Origin: Streptomyces sp. TLI_235
GTDB lineage: Bacteria; Actinomycetota; Actinomycetes; Streptomycetales; Streptomycetaceae
Length of the DNA: 64,000 nucleotides
Direction of reading: 5' to 3'
NCBI GenBank assembly: GCA_002300355.1
Contig: NSGV01000001.1
Span: forward strand, 5,146,001-5,210,000
Below, piece after piece: positions 20,675-29,656 of the stretch. How positions within the stretch are numbered: position 1 is the stretch's first letter; the number at the start of each line of letters is the position of its first letter. The position numbers were made by a program, and so were the translations under genes. The notes beneath the pieces were generated by a model. The model ran no database searches. It was given only the letters and a program-made list of their open reading frames with translations, and was not told where the DNA came from.

Positions 20675-20741
20675 AGGGGCGCGGGGACCGCGGGTGGGGA
20701 GGCACAACCAGTGCCTCCCCACCCGCGGTCCCCGCGCCCCT
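20675..20741. terminator. Very long perfect bidirectional hairpin
   Basis: A 31-bp uninterrupted stem (20675-20705 with 20711-20741) with loop AACCA, between the convergent dsbA-like and permease genes. It is by far the longest perfect hairpin noticed in the window. Confidence 0.8.
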
Positions 20742-20753
20742 GCCGTACTCGGA

Positions 20754-22160
20754 CTAGGCCGTCACGGCCCGCTTCTGCTTCATCCAGCCGGCCATGGCCA
20801 GCACGACCGCCAGACCGGCGGTGAAGTACAGCTGGATCCGGTTGCTCTCGTCCAGCAGCATCAGCGCCAGCACGCCCAGGATGCCGATCAGCGCCACCCA
20901 GGTCAGGTACGGGAAGGCCCACATCCGCACCGACAGCTGCTCCGGTGCCTCACGCTCCAGCCGCCGCCGCATCCGCAGCTGGGCCACCGCGATGAACGCC
21001 CAGACCACCAGCACCGAGGCGCCGACCATGTTCAGCAGCCAGGTGAAGACGGTGTCCGGCCACCAGTAGCTCAGCAGGACCGCCAGGAAGCCGAAGCCGG
21101 AGGAGGCCAGCACGGCCCGGCGCGGCACCCCGCCGCCGATCTTCCCCAGCGCCTTCGGGCCCTGGCCGCGCTGCACCAGCGAGTACGCCATCCGGGAGGA
21201 GCCGTAGATGTTGGCGTTCATCGCGGACAGCAGGGCGATCAGCACGACGACGTTCATGACCTGGCCGGCGCCCGGGATGCCCAGGCTGTTCAGCACCGCC
21301 ACGTACGGGCCGGGGCTCAGGATGGAGGCGTCGTTCCACGGGACCAGCGTGACGATCACGATCATCGAGCCGACGTAGAACAGCGCGATCCGCCACATCG
21401 CGGTGCGCACCGCGCCCGCCACGCTGCGCCGGGGGTCCTTGGACTCGGCGGCGGCGATGGTGACGGTCTCCAGACCGCCGTAGGCGAAGACGGAGGCCAG
21501 CAGGCCGGTGACCAGGCCGGTGGTGCCGTTCGGCAGGAAGCCGCCGTGACCGGTCAGGTTGGCGGCGCCGGGGGAGTCGGTGCCGGGCAGCACGCCGGCG
21601 ATGGCCAGGATGCCGATGACCAGGAACGCGGCGATCGCGGTGACCTTGATCGCGGCGAACCAGAACTCGAACTCGCCGAAGTTCTTCACCGCCGCCAGGT
21701 TGCTGGCGCAGAAGAAGGCCATGAAGACGGCCACCCAGACCCACAACGGCACACCCGGGAACCAGCCCTGCATCACGTGCGAGGCGCCGATCGCCTCGGC
21801 CGCGACGCCGACGCACAGCAGCGTCCAGAACATCCAGCCGACGGTCAGGCCGGCCCACGGCCCGATCTCCCGCTCGGCGTGCACCGAGAAGGAACCGCTC
21901 GCCGGACGCGCGGCGGACATCTCACCGAGCATCCGCATCACGAGCATCACGAGGACGCCGGAGATCGCGAACGCCAGGATGATAGACGGACCGGCGGCGG
22001 CGATGCCCGCGCCGGAGCCGACGAAGAGGCCGGCGCCGATGACGCCGCCCAACGCGATCATGGACAGATGGCGAGGCTTGAGGCCCGCGGCCAGCCGGCC
22101 CTCGGCGGCGGGCTCGGCAGCCGGCCGCTCCAGGGTGGGCGTGGGGGAGGGGGTCGTCAT
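20754..22160 (-). CDS. Amino acid permease (APC superfamily, GabP/AnsP-like)
   Basis: A 468-residue polytopic transporter with about 12 helices. Helix 1 has the APC hallmark GVIGAGLFVGSG, and the first cytoplasmic loop GEMSAARPASGSF is typical of the AAT group (CycA, GabP, AnsP, RocE). Substrate cannot be told from the sequence alone. ATG 22160 (MTTPSPTPT) is used; another ATG lies three codons upstream, and neither has a good Shine-Dalgarno. Confidence 0.88.
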   Translation of the reverse strand: MTTPSPTPTLERPAAEPAAEGRLAAGLKPRHLSMIALGGVIGAGLFVGSGAGIAAAGPSIILAFAISGVLVMLVMRMLGEMSAARPASGSFSVHAEREIGPWAGLTVGWMFWTLLCVGVAAEAIGASHVMQGWFPGVPLWVWVAVFMAFFCASNLAAVKNFGEFEFWFAAIKVTAIAAFLVIGILAIAGVLPGTDSPGAANLTGHGGFLPNGTTGLVTGLLASVFAYGGLETVTIAAAESKDPRRSVAGAVRTAMWRIALFYVGSMIVIVTLVPWNDASILSPGPYVAVLNSLGIPGAGQVMNVVVLIALLSAMNANIYGSSRMAYSLVQRGQGPKALGKIGGGVPRRAVLASSGFGFLAVLLSYWWPDTVFTWLLNMVGASVLVVWAFIAVAQLRMRRRLEREAPEQLSVRMWAFPYLTWVALIGILGVLALMLLDESNRIQLYFTAGLAVVLAMAGWMKQKRAVTA

Positions 22161-22459
22161 CAGGCGCATCCAGGGTTCGTCGGATATCGGAACGAGTTGT
22201 CCACTATTCGGCAGGGTCGATGGACACGCCAAGAAATTCCGGCAACGGCCCGCAATCCGGACACTGCCATGACTCCGTGTGACGCCCGGGTCACCGGCCT
22301 CCGGAAGCGCCGCAGGCGGGACTCCACAAAGCCCGGCCCTGACGCTTTGTCGCAGACGGCGACCGTCAGTTCGCATACCGGAGCGTAGGTTCACAACTGT
22401 TCACTGATCACCGGTCACCGATCGAATCCGACCGCCGAGCAGAAGCGGAGCCCCTCCCG
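22161..22459. other. Divergent control region between the permease and bioY
   Basis: No gene seen. Two GTTCAC copies 10 bp apart (22389-22394 and 22399-22404), then GATCACCGGTCACCGATC, lie 40-70 nt before bioY and could be a regulator site, possibly biotin-related. The match to known BioQ operators is not good enough to call. Confidence 0.3.
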
Positions 22460-23068
22460 ATGGCCACTGCCGCGCCGACCCCCGGCACCCCCGGCACCCC
22501 CGTGCTTGCCGACCTGCTGCCCAGCGCCACCACCCGCCTCGGCGGCCAGGTGCGCGAACTCGCCCTCGTCGCCGGCGGCGCCGCCCTCACCGGCCTCGCC
22601 GCCCAGCTGTCCGTGCCGGTGCCCGGCTCGCCCGTTCCCGTCACCGGCCAGACCTTCGCCGCCCTGCTGGTCGGCACCGCCCTCGGCGCCCGCCGCGGCA
22701 CCGCCTCGCTCGCCCTCTACCTGCTGGCAGGCATGGCGGGCATGCCGTGGTTCGCCGACGGCACCTCCGGCTGGACGATGCCCAGCCTCGGCTACGTCCT
22801 CGGCTTCGTGCTCGCCGCCGGCCTCACGGGCGCCCTCGCCCGCCGCGGCGCCGACCGCAGCCCGCTGCGCACCGCGGTCGCCATGGTCCTCGGCAGCCTC
22901 GCGATCTACGCCGTCGGCGTCCCCTACCTGGCCGCCGCCCTGCACATCCCGCTCGCCAAGGCGGCCGACCTCGGCCTCTACCCCTACCTGGTCGGCGACG
23001 CGCTCAAGGTGCTGCTCGCCATGGGCGCCCTGCCGCTCGCCTGGAAGCTCCTCGGCCGCACCCGCTGA
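22460..23068 (+). CDS. bioY: Biotin transporter BioY (ECF S component)
   Basis: A 202-residue membrane protein with about six helices. BioY signatures are visible: VPVTGQTFAALLVG, GTASLALYLLAGMAGMPWFA and the C-terminal YLVGDALKVLLA. BioY is the substrate-binding subunit of the energy-coupling-factor biotin importer; no bioM or bioN lies next to it, so it would work alone or with a shared ECF module. GGAG is 9 nt before ATG 22460. Confidence 0.92.
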   Translation: MATAAPTPGTPGTPVLADLLPSATTRLGGQVRELALVAGGAALTGLAAQLSVPVPGSPVPVTGQTFAALLVGTALGARRGTASLALYLLAGMAGMPWFADGTSGWTMPSLGYVLGFVLAAGLTGALARRGADRSPLRTAVAMVLGSLAIYAVGVPYLAAALHIPLAKAADLGLYPYLVGDALKVLLAMGALPLAWKLLGRTR

Positions 23069-23135
23069 CCGGGCGGGCCCGGCACGCGCCGCCCCCTCCG
23101 GCGGGCCGGTGCACGCGCATGCCACACTCATGGTC

Positions 23136-23621
23136 ATGCGCGTGTACCTGGGCTCCGACCATGCCGGATACGAACTGAAGAACCACCTCGTCGAGTGGCT
23201 GAAGGCGGCCGGCCACGAGCCGGTCGACTGCGGCCCGCACATCTACGACGCCGAGGACGACTACCCGCCGTTCTGCCTGCGCGCCGCCGAGCGCACCGCC
23301 GCCGACCCCGAGGCCCTCGGCGTCGTGATCGGCGGCTCCGGCAACGGCGAGGCGATCGCCGCCAACAAGGTCAAGGGCGTCCGCGCCGCACTCGCCTGGA
23401 GCGAGCAGACCGCCGCCCTCGGCCGCGAGCACAACAACGCCAACGTCATCTCCGTCGGCGGCCGGATGCACACCCTCGACGAGGCCACCAAGTTCGTCGA
23501 GATCTTCCTCAACACCCCGTACAGCGGCGAGGCCCGGCACACCCGCCGGATCGACATGCTGACCGAGTACGAGACCACCGGCGAACTCCCGCCGATCCCG
23601 GCCCACCACCCCCAGGGCTGA
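23136..23621 (+). CDS. rpiB: Ribose-5-phosphate isomerase B
   Basis: 161 residues of the RpiB/LacA family: GSDHAGYELK at the N-terminus, GVVIGGSGNGEAIAANKVKG forming the phosphate loop, and HNNANVISVGGR. Streptomycete RpiB has Ser in GGSGNG where many have Cys or Thr. It interconverts ribulose-5-P and ribose-5-P in the pentose phosphate pathway. ATG 23136 (MRVYLG) is favoured; ATG 23130 would add Met-Val. No Shine-Dalgarno is present, so the mRNA may be leaderless. Confidence 0.93.
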   Translation: MRVYLGSDHAGYELKNHLVEWLKAAGHEPVDCGPHIYDAEDDYPPFCLRAAERTAADPEALGVVIGGSGNGEAIAANKVKGVRAALAWSEQTAALGREHNNANVISVGGRMHTLDEATKFVEIFLNTPYSGEARHTRRIDMLTEYETTGELPPIPAHHPQG

Positions 23622-23640
23622 TCCCTCCGAGACGCCTGGG

Positions 23641-23667
23641 CCGCACGGGCCGTCAGAACCCGTGCGG
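23641..23667. terminator. Hairpin at the convergent rpiB/eis ends
   Basis: CCGCACGGG (23641-23649) pairs with CCCGTGCGG (23659-23667). The loop contains the stop codon of the acetyltransferase gene. Confidence 0.55.
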
Positions 23668-24912
23668 CAGCCAGGGCGCCACGTCCGAGGCGAAGGCCCG
23701 CGAGGCCCGCGCCAGCGCGCCCTCCGTCAGTTCGGCGACCAGGCCGGCCCGGGCCATCGCCGCCAGCGTCCCGCCGCCGAGATAGGCGGCCCCCAACTCG
23801 CGGACGTCCAGCGCCAGGTCGGCGGGTGCCCCGGTGCGGACACAGCTCGTCGCCCGGCCCGGGCCCGCGCTCTTCAGCCGCCAGCGGCCCGCGTTCCACG
23901 GACAGAAGCCGTCCGCCACCTCCAGCACCGTGTCCAGCGGCTGCGCGTATCCCCGCGACTCCAGCGCCGAGCCCACGTCCATCAGCCGCACGTGCAGTGC
24001 GTCGCTCAGCCGCGGCTCCAGCCGGCGGACGTCCGACACCAGGTGCAGCAGCGGATCGTCCACCGGCAGGTTCGAGGCCACCACGGTGTCCACCAGGTCC
24101 ATGTCCATCAGGTAGCGCCAGAGCCGCGCGTACACCTGGGGCGTCAGCGCCTCGATGTCCCGCACCTTCACCCGGCCCGCCGCGTTGTCGGCCGCCGACC
24201 AGTCCACCTTCGCCGAGTAGCGGGCGTAGCCCAGCAGCCGGCCGCTCTCGGTGTCCTCGGCGAGCACGCACTGGCGCGGCGAGAAGCCGCCCCGGGAGGA
24301 CGGCACGTCCAGCAGCGGATGCCGCTCCCAGCCGGGCATGCGCTCCAGCCGGCCCGGACGCCCCGGCACCAGCGAGGCGTACAGCCGCTCGCAGGCCGCC
24401 GAGGCCTCCATCGGATCGGCGAGCCGCAGCCGCAGCGCCGGATTCTCCGCCACCGGCAGCGACACCCGGTGGCACGGCACCGTCACCGCCATCCGCCAGG
24501 CGGCCCGCCCGAACCCGAACCGGCCGTAGATGCCCGGCTCCGAGGCGGTCAGCGCCGCCAGCGGCTCGCGCGCCGCCCGCACGTCGTCGAGCAGCCGCCG
24601 CATCAGCACCGTCAGACCCCCGCGCCGGCGGTGGGTCGGCAGGATCCCGACCATGGTGACGCCCGCCACCGGCAGCACCGCCCCGCCCGGCACCGCCATC
24701 CGGAAGCTGAACGCCCCGCCGCCGCCGACCGGCTCCTCGCCGTCGCAGACCACCAGGGAACGCCCGACCTCGGTCAGCGAGCGGTACAGCTCGCGCTCCT
24801 CGGTCTCCTCCTCCTCGCCGCCGAAGGCGATCTCCAGCCGCCGGTACCAGCCGTCCCACTCCCCGGCGGTGAGCGGACGGACCGTCAGCGCGCCGGCGTC
24901 ACCTGTCGTCAT
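23653..24912 (-). CDS. Eis-type GNAT N-acetyltransferase
   Basis: 419 residues with two GNAT domains followed by an SCP2-like domain, the architecture of Eis. The acetyl-CoA loop is VGILPTHRRRGG, and the chain ends in Phe (WLPHGF), whose C-terminal carboxylate serves as catalytic base in Eis. Family members acetylate amines on aminoglycosides, peptides or proteins; the substrate here is unknown. ATG 24912 (MTTGDAG) is used. Confidence 0.88.
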   Translation of the reverse strand: MTTGDAGALTVRPLTAGEWDGWYRRLEIAFGGEEEETEERELYRSLTEVGRSLVVCDGEEPVGGGGAFSFRMAVPGGAVLPVAGVTMVGILPTHRRRGGLTVLMRRLLDDVRAAREPLAALTASEPGIYGRFGFGRAAWRMAVTVPCHRVSLPVAENPALRLRLADPMEASAACERLYASLVPGRPGRLERMPGWERHPLLDVPSSRGGFSPRQCVLAEDTESGRLLGYARYSAKVDWSAADNAAGRVKVRDIEALTPQVYARLWRYLMDMDLVDTVVASNLPVDDPLLHLVSDVRRLEPRLSDALHVRLMDVGSALESRGYAQPLDTVLEVADGFCPWNAGRWRLKSAGPGRATSCVRTGAPADLALDVRELGAAYLGGGTLAAMARAGLVAELTEGALARASRAFASDVAPWLPHGF

Positions 24913-25127
24913 ACCGTCCACCCTCGCACCGGGCGCCGACCGTGTGCGACCGACTTTCCGGCGACCGGCCGACTCCCGGCGCACGGACGGCGGCACGCGC
25001 CCCCGGCGTGCACGCCGTGGCGCCCTCCCGTCACCCGGCCGAAACCCGCCGCCGGGCCACCGGGCGCCCGCGCAGCCCCGGCGCAGGCGTCGACGCCGAC
25101 CCGCAACCGTGGATAAGGTCGGACCCC

Positions 25128-26345
25128 ATGGCTGGCAGCACGCAGGGCACCCCGCCCCGGACGACTGCGACGGGCCCCACCGCGAGCGCGGCCAGGGAGC
25201 CCGTGACGGCCCGGTTGCGCACGAGGCTCCGCCGGGCCCGCCGCACCCTGCGCAGAACCGGCGTCGACTACTTCCGCGGCGCCGCCCCCGACTGGCTCGC
25301 CTTCGCGCTCTTCCTCGCCGCCGTCCCGCTGCTCGTCGTCCTCAACATCTGGATCCCCGCCTGGGTGCCGCCCACCTCCCTGGTGCTCCCCGTGCTCGCA
25401 GGCTCGCTGCTGCTGCGCCCCGGCACCCTCGTCCTGCTGTACGCCGCCGCCGCGGTGGGCCTGTCCACCGAGTCGCTCATCCACACCGGCGAACGCGTCG
25501 CCAGCGACAACCCCGACGCCTACGTCTACGGCGTCACCCCCGGCGCCGCCCTGGTCGTCGGCGCGGTCGGCGTCGCCGGCCTGCTGCTCGCCCAGTTCCG
25601 CAGCCGGGTCGGCGTGCCCTGGCGCGGCGGCGGCACCATGCTCTTCGACCTCCGCGAACGGCTCCGGGTACAGAGCCAGCTGCCCCGGCTGCCCGAGGGC
25701 TGGTCCGCCGACATGGCGCTGCGCCCGGCCGGCGGCCAGTCCTTCTCCGGCGACTTCGTGGTCGCCGCCCGCACCGGCCCCGGCGGCCGCACCCTGGAGG
25801 TCGTGCTCGCCGACGTCTCCGGCAAGGGCATGGACGCCGGCAGCCGCGCCCTGCTGCTCTCCGGCGCGTTCGGCGGCCTGCTCGGCTCGCTGCCGGCGCA
25901 CGACTTCCTGCCCGCCGCCAACGGCTACCTGCTCCGCCAGGAGTGGGAGGAGGGCTTCGCCACCGCCGTCCACCTGGTGCTCGACCTCGACACCGGCCAG
26001 TACGAACTGCTCTCCGCCGGCCACCTGCCCGGCATGCAGCGGCGCGGTGGCACCGGCACCTGGGAGGTCAAGGAGTCCGAGGAGGGGCCGCTGCTCGGCA
26101 TCTACGACGGCGCCAAGTTCGAGGGCCTGCGCGGCCGCCTCGACTGCGGCGACGTCCTGATGCTGTGCACCGACGGCATGGTCGAGATCCCCGGCCGCGA
26201 CCTCGCCGAGGGCATGGACCGGCTGATGGGCGAGGCCGACCGACTCGTCGTCAACGGCTTCCGCGGCGCCGCCGGCCGGCTCATCGAGACGGTCGCCAAG
26301 GACGTCAACGACGACCGTGCCGTGCTGCTGGTGTGGCGCCAGTAG
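25128..26345 (+). CDS. Membrane-anchored PP2C/SpoIIE-type serine phosphatase
   Basis: 405 residues. A basic cytosolic N-terminus (about 1-55) leads into about four transmembrane helices (60-165), then a SpoIIE-type PPM phosphatase. Metal-binding motifs are visible: SGDFVVAA, VLADVSGKGM, LCTDGMVE and the C-terminal NDDRAVLLVW. Such proteins dephosphorylate anti-sigma-factor antagonists in Streptomyces; no sigma or anti-sigma gene is adjacent. GGATAAGGT just before ATG 25128 could be a -10 for a near-leaderless transcript or act as ribosome site. Confidence 0.88.
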   Translation: MAGSTQGTPPRTTATGPTASAAREPVTARLRTRLRRARRTLRRTGVDYFRGAAPDWLAFALFLAAVPLLVVLNIWIPAWVPPTSLVLPVLAGSLLLRPGTLVLLYAAAAVGLSTESLIHTGERVASDNPDAYVYGVTPGAALVVGAVGVAGLLLAQFRSRVGVPWRGGGTMLFDLRERLRVQSQLPRLPEGWSADMALRPAGGQSFSGDFVVAARTGPGGRTLEVVLADVSGKGMDAGSRALLLSGAFGGLLGSLPAHDFLPAANGYLLRQEWEEGFATAVHLVLDLDTGQYELLSAGHLPGMQRRGGTGTWEVKESEEGPLLGIYDGAKFEGLRGRLDCGDVLMLCTDGMVEIPGRDLAEGMDRLMGEADRLVVNGFRGAAGRLIETVAKDVNDDRAVLLVWRQ

Positions 26346-26782
26346 AGCCTGTCAACCCCCGGGAGTGATCTTCGGCCAATCCTGACGAACCCTTCACCCG
26401 GTGGATCGCAGGCCGCAGGCCTGCCGATTGGCCATTCCGGCGCGTTTCACCCCGCCCCCGCCGACGGTTCGTCAGAAGGCGTCCGTTATCGTCTCGGTCG
26501 GCGGAAATTCGTCTCACATGGCAGGATCTTCGCTCCGGGCTCCCGGCTAGTCCTTTACGCAGGCAGCACGAACGACCACACTGAGTCCGGGTGGGCTGGT
26601 CGATGCTCGGGGGATGGGGGGCGACAGATGCGGCAGACAGCAGGCGTCACCGGCGCCGCAGGCGCCTCCACGGCGGCGGGATCGGTCGACTCGTGCCAGG
26701 GACGGTCGGCGCAGGCCGCGGTCCGGTTCCGACACGGGGTTCCAGGACGAACCCCTGCCACAGATTGAGGAAGTGAGTCCGG
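26346..26782. other. Long intergenic region
   Basis: No convincing gene. GGCCAATC (26374-26381) can pair with GATTGGCC (26426-26433) around a smaller GCAGGCC/GGCCTGC hairpin; this may terminate the phosphatase gene. A 62-codon open frame at 26591 is Arg/Gly-rich and unlike a protein. The last 100 bp probably hold the promoter of the next gene. Confidence 0.4.
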
Positions 26783-26977
26783 GTGGCCTTCTCCGTCTCC
26801 GCGCTGTTCCTGTTCGGCGTCATCGTCGTCATCTTCATCCGCAACAAGCAGCTGAAGACCAGCCATGCGATCATCGCGGCGCTCTTCGGCTTCATGGTGA
26901 GCCAGTCCACGGCGGCCCGGCCGATCCAGGACTTCCTCAACCAACTGGCGAAGACCATCTCGTCCGTGGCGAGCTGA
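26783..26977 (+). CDS. Small conserved membrane protein (64 residues)
   Basis: GTG 26783 behind GAGGAAGTGAG. One long hydrophobic helix (residues 5-19, SALFLFGVIVVIFI), a basic loop RNKQLK, a second helix (AIIAALFGFMVSQS) and an amphipathic tail. I recall similar small proteins encoded near transfer genes of actinomycete plasmids and integrative elements, but none of those genes is here. Role unknown; topology suggests two helices with both ends outside or a dimeric membrane protein. Confidence 0.65.
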   Translation: MAFSVSALFLFGVIVVIFIRNKQLKTSHAIIAALFGFMVSQSTAARPIQDFLNQLAKTISSVAS

Positions 26978-27046
26978 CCGACGCCGCCCGGCGCCGGCGC
27001 GTGTCCTGCGGATCACGCCGGGCGCGGACGCCCCGGCACGCACGTG

Positions 27047-27067
27047 CTCCCGGCCCTCGGCCGGGAG
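27047..27067. terminator. Short hairpin between convergent genes
   Basis: CTCCCGGCC (27047-27055) pairs with GGCCGGGAG (27059-27067) around CTC, in the 157-bp gap between two convergent genes. Confidence 0.5.
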
Positions 27068-27134
27068 GCGCCACACACGCGCCCGGCAGCCGCACCCACC
27101 GGACCCTGCCCGCCGATCCGTCCGGACCCGCGGC

Positions 27135-28001
27135 CTAGCGGCCGGCCCGGGCCCGCCGCCAGCGGGCCAGCACCCCGAGCCGTGCGGCGGGCGCGGACAC
27201 CGTCGGAGCCTCGGCCCCGGCCGCAGCCCGATCCCGGGCCGGCCGGCCCTCCGCGCCGCTCTCCTCCGGGCCGTCTCCCGCCCCGCTGCGCCCCGGCAGG
27301 CCGCCGTCCGGCACCAGCAGGACGAACAGCCGTGCCCAGCAGAGCCGTTCGCCGCGCGGCCAGTCGAGCGCCCGCAGCGCCGCCGAGGCCTGCTCCGACA
27401 CCGAGCCGTTGACCCGGACCTCCGCGACGTCCTCGCCCGCCCGCCCGCCGAGGAACAGCTTCACCCCCGTCACCGCCGGCTCCGCGAGCTCCCGCGCCAG
27501 CACCCCGGCCAGCGCCGGCAGCAACCGGTGGTCCGCCAGCCACTCCGCCAGCCGGTCGCTGCCGAAACCGAAGACGGCCGCCGGCCCCTGGACGGCGTGC
27601 CACCCCGGCAGCTGCTCCGGGCGGAAGTGGTCGCCGTGCGCGCCCCGGCCCTCCTGCAGCTCCACCACGGCCGACGCGGTGGTGGTCGCCCACATCCGCA
27701 CCGCGCTCTCCAGCCGCTCCTGCTCCGTCCGGCCGAGGCCCGCCGTGCAGTCCCACACCACCGGGCCGTCCGCCCGCCCCACGTCGAAGGCGAAGCCGAG
27801 GTCGACGTGCCCGGCGCCGCCGTTCTCACCGGGGTGCTCCCGCACCGCGACGGCCGTCGTCCCGGGCCCGCGCACCACACTGCCCTCGACCGTGAACCGC
27901 TGCCCGAGCCGGGCCATCTCCCGGACGACGCTGAGCCGGATCACATCCGGTCCGGACTGCGCGCGCACCCGCGGCTCCTCGCTCGAAAAGGGGTCGAACA
28001 C
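27135..28001 (-). CDS. Uncharacterised actinobacterial protein (possibly DUF6348-like)
   Basis: 288 residues, soluble, no signal. The body (about 20-210) is a mixed alpha/beta domain with VVWDCTAGLG, PGWHAVQGPAAVFGFG and VTGVKLFLGG. The last 80 residues are Gly/Ala/Pro/Arg-rich low complexity ending in a basic cluster. It resembles streptomycete proteins I associate with DUF6348, but that is from memory and weak. It starts at GTG 28001 without a clear Shine-Dalgarno and faces away from the riboswitch. Confidence 0.6.
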   Translation of the reverse strand: MFDPFSSEEPRVRAQSGPDVIRLSVVREMARLGQRFTVEGSVVRGPGTTAVAVREHPGENGGAGHVDLGFAFDVGRADGPVVWDCTAGLGRTEQERLESAVRMWATTTASAVVELQEGRGAHGDHFRPEQLPGWHAVQGPAAVFGFGSDRLAEWLADHRLLPALAGVLARELAEPAVTGVKLFLGGRAGEDVAEVRVNGSVSEQASAALRALDWPRGERLCWARLFVLLVPDGGLPGRSGAGDGPEESGAEGRPARDRAAAGAEAPTVSAPAARLGVLARWRRARAGR

Positions 28002-28229
28002 CGATCGGGAGCGAGGCTATCGGCCCCGCGCGTGACCAGCGTCACCGGGCGGGCCATGATCCGTGCCGGGCCGCGACCGGGCAGCCACGCCCGGTGTCCG
28101 ATTTGCCTGACTGCTGGTGATCCGGACACGTACGGTCACTGATCTGACTGCTCTCCGCCCACCACCGTCGGGCGGAGAGTGACGCTCGGGAGGGCTCTCG
28201 GGGGTCCCCGAGGGCGGGGCGCTTGCCTC

Positions 28230-28425
28230 CGGAGGGGGCGATCGGTTTTCCTCGAATCCTGCCCGGCCACAACGGCTGGGCGGGCCACCGGGCGGAACGC
28301 CGAGTCCTGCCGCCGCCCGGGGTCACGCACCATTCCGTGCACGGCAGGAGCGGGGGACCCAAGGTAAGTGCCGCGCCCGGTGATCCGGGACGGCTTGGGG
28401 TGAAGTCGCGTCATTTTCGCGACCG
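28230..28425 (+). promoter_or_regulatory. c-di-AMP (ydaO/yuaA-type) riboswitch
   Basis: The 480-bp leader of the downstream cell-wall hydrolase contains the conserved pieces of the ydaO class in order: CGAATCCTGCCCGGCCAC (28253-28270), CGCCGAGTCCTGCC (28299-28312), GAGCGGGGGACCCA (28348-28361) and the closing GGCTTGGGGTGAA (28392-28404). GTCGCG/CGCGAC (28405-28423) may act as expression-platform hairpin. In Streptomyces these elements precede resuscitation-promoting-factor and peptidase genes and turn them down at high c-di-AMP. 28002-28229 holds the likely promoter and no gene. Confidence 0.88.
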
Positions 28426-28484
28426 GGCGAACTCCCCGCCCGAACCCGACAGCTCACCTCGCAGGCGTCGGAGAGGAAAACCTG

Positions 28485-29447
28485 ATGTCCGTTCTGGGCA
28501 CCCGTCTGTCCCGCGTCGCCGTCGCCACCGGTGTGGCCGCCGCCGCCATTGCCATCCCCGTCACCGCTGCGTCCGCCGCCTCGGTCCACAGCGCCGCCCC
28601 GGCTGCCGCTCCGGCCGCCGCGGCCCCGGCCGCCGCGGCCCCGGCCGCCGCGCACGCCGAGGCCCCCGCCGCCGCGCCGGCCGCCCCGGCCGCCGACGCC
28701 AGCTACAAGGTGGTCCACGGCGACACCCTGTCCAAGATCGCCAACGCCCAGCACGTCGACGGCGGCTGGAAGAAGCTGTACCAGGACAACCGCCAGGTCA
28801 TCGGCGGCAACCCGAACCTGATCTTCCCCGGCCAGAAGCTGACCGTCGCCGGCAAGGCCGCCCAGGCCGCCGCCCCGCAGGCCGAGGCGAAGAAGTCCGA
28901 CGCCGCCGCCTCGCGCTCCGAGAAGCGCACCCCGGTCCAGGCCGCGCCGAAGCCGGCCGCGCCCAAGACCGAGGCCGCCAAGCCCGCCGCGCCGAAGCCG
29001 GCCGCCGCCCCGAAGACCGAGGCCGCCAAGCCCGCCGCCGCCTCCGGCTACGTCGCGCCGGTCGCCGCCTCCCTCGGCACCCCGTACCACAAGGCCGGCT
29101 CCAACTGGTCCAGCGGCTACCACACCGGTGTGGACTTCGCCGTCAGCACCGGCACCTCCATCCACGCCATCGCCGCCGGCACCGTCGTCGAGGCCGGCTG
29201 GGGCGGCGCCTACGGCAACAACGTCGTGATCAAGCACGCCGACGGCAAGTACTCGCAGTACGCCCACTTCTCCGCGCTGAAGGTCTCGGTCGGCCAGACC
29301 GTCACCGCCGGCCAGGTCATCGGCCTCTCCGGTGCGACCGGCAACGTGACCGGCCCGCACCTGCACTTCGAGGTCCGCACCACCCCGTCGTACGGCTCCG
29401 ACATCGACCCGGTGGCGTACCTCGCCGCCCACGGTGTCCGCGTCTGA
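28485..29447 (+). CDS. Secreted LysM and M23 peptidoglycan endopeptidase
   Basis: 320 residues: signal peptide (to about ASA, residue 31), an Ala/Pro-rich spacer, one LysM peptidoglycan-binding domain (about 73-123, YKVVHGDTLSKIA ... FPGQKLTV), a Pro/Ala/Lys spacer with repeated PKTEAAKPAA units, then an M23 domain with zinc ligands HTGVDF and HLHFE. It should cleave peptide cross-links in the wall. GAGAGGA precedes ATG 28485. The c-di-AMP riboswitch upstream ties its expression to osmotic, developmental or dormancy signals. Confidence 0.95.
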   Translation: MSVLGTRLSRVAVATGVAAAAIAIPVTAASAASVHSAAPAAAPAAAAPAAAAPAAAHAEAPAAAPAAPAADASYKVVHGDTLSKIANAQHVDGGWKKLYQDNRQVIGGNPNLIFPGQKLTVAGKAAQAAAPQAEAKKSDAAASRSEKRTPVQAAPKPAAPKTEAAKPAAPKPAAAPKTEAAKPAAASGYVAPVAASLGTPYHKAGSNWSSGYHTGVDFAVSTGTSIHAIAAGTVVEAGWGGAYGNNVVIKHADGKYSQYAHFSALKVSVGQTVTAGQVIGLSGATGNVTGPHLHFEVRTTPSYGSDIDPVAYLAAHGVRV

Positions 29448-29506
29448 CGCAACACACCGACGCCGCTGCCCCGGCACACCGCCGAGGCGCACCGCGCCGC
29501 ACCCGA

Positions 29507-29545
29507 AGGCCCGGCCCGGGGATCCCACGATCCCGGGCCGGGCCT
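29507..29545 (+). terminator. Terminator of the LysM-M23 gene
   Basis: AGGCCCGGCCCGGGGATC pairs with GATCCCGGGCCGGGCCT (one bulged G) around a four-base loop, 60 nt after the stop. Confidence 0.65.
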
Positions 29546-29656
29546 CGGCCGTTCCCCCAACCCCCGTGACCGCGTGCGGACTTCGGCGGGCCCGCGGGTG
29601 CCCGCCGGCCGCGGGGGACGGATGCGCAACGCGCCCCCGACCGGCGCCGAGGCGTG

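Noticed and set aside
22389..22404. BioQ operator before bioY
   Set aside because: GTTCAC repeats are in direct orientation and do not form the inverted TGAAC...GTTCA arrangement expected for BioQ.
26591..26776. 62-codon forward open frame in the gap before 26783
   Set aside because: Arg/Gly-rich, no homologous pattern, and it covers the probable promoter of the next gene.
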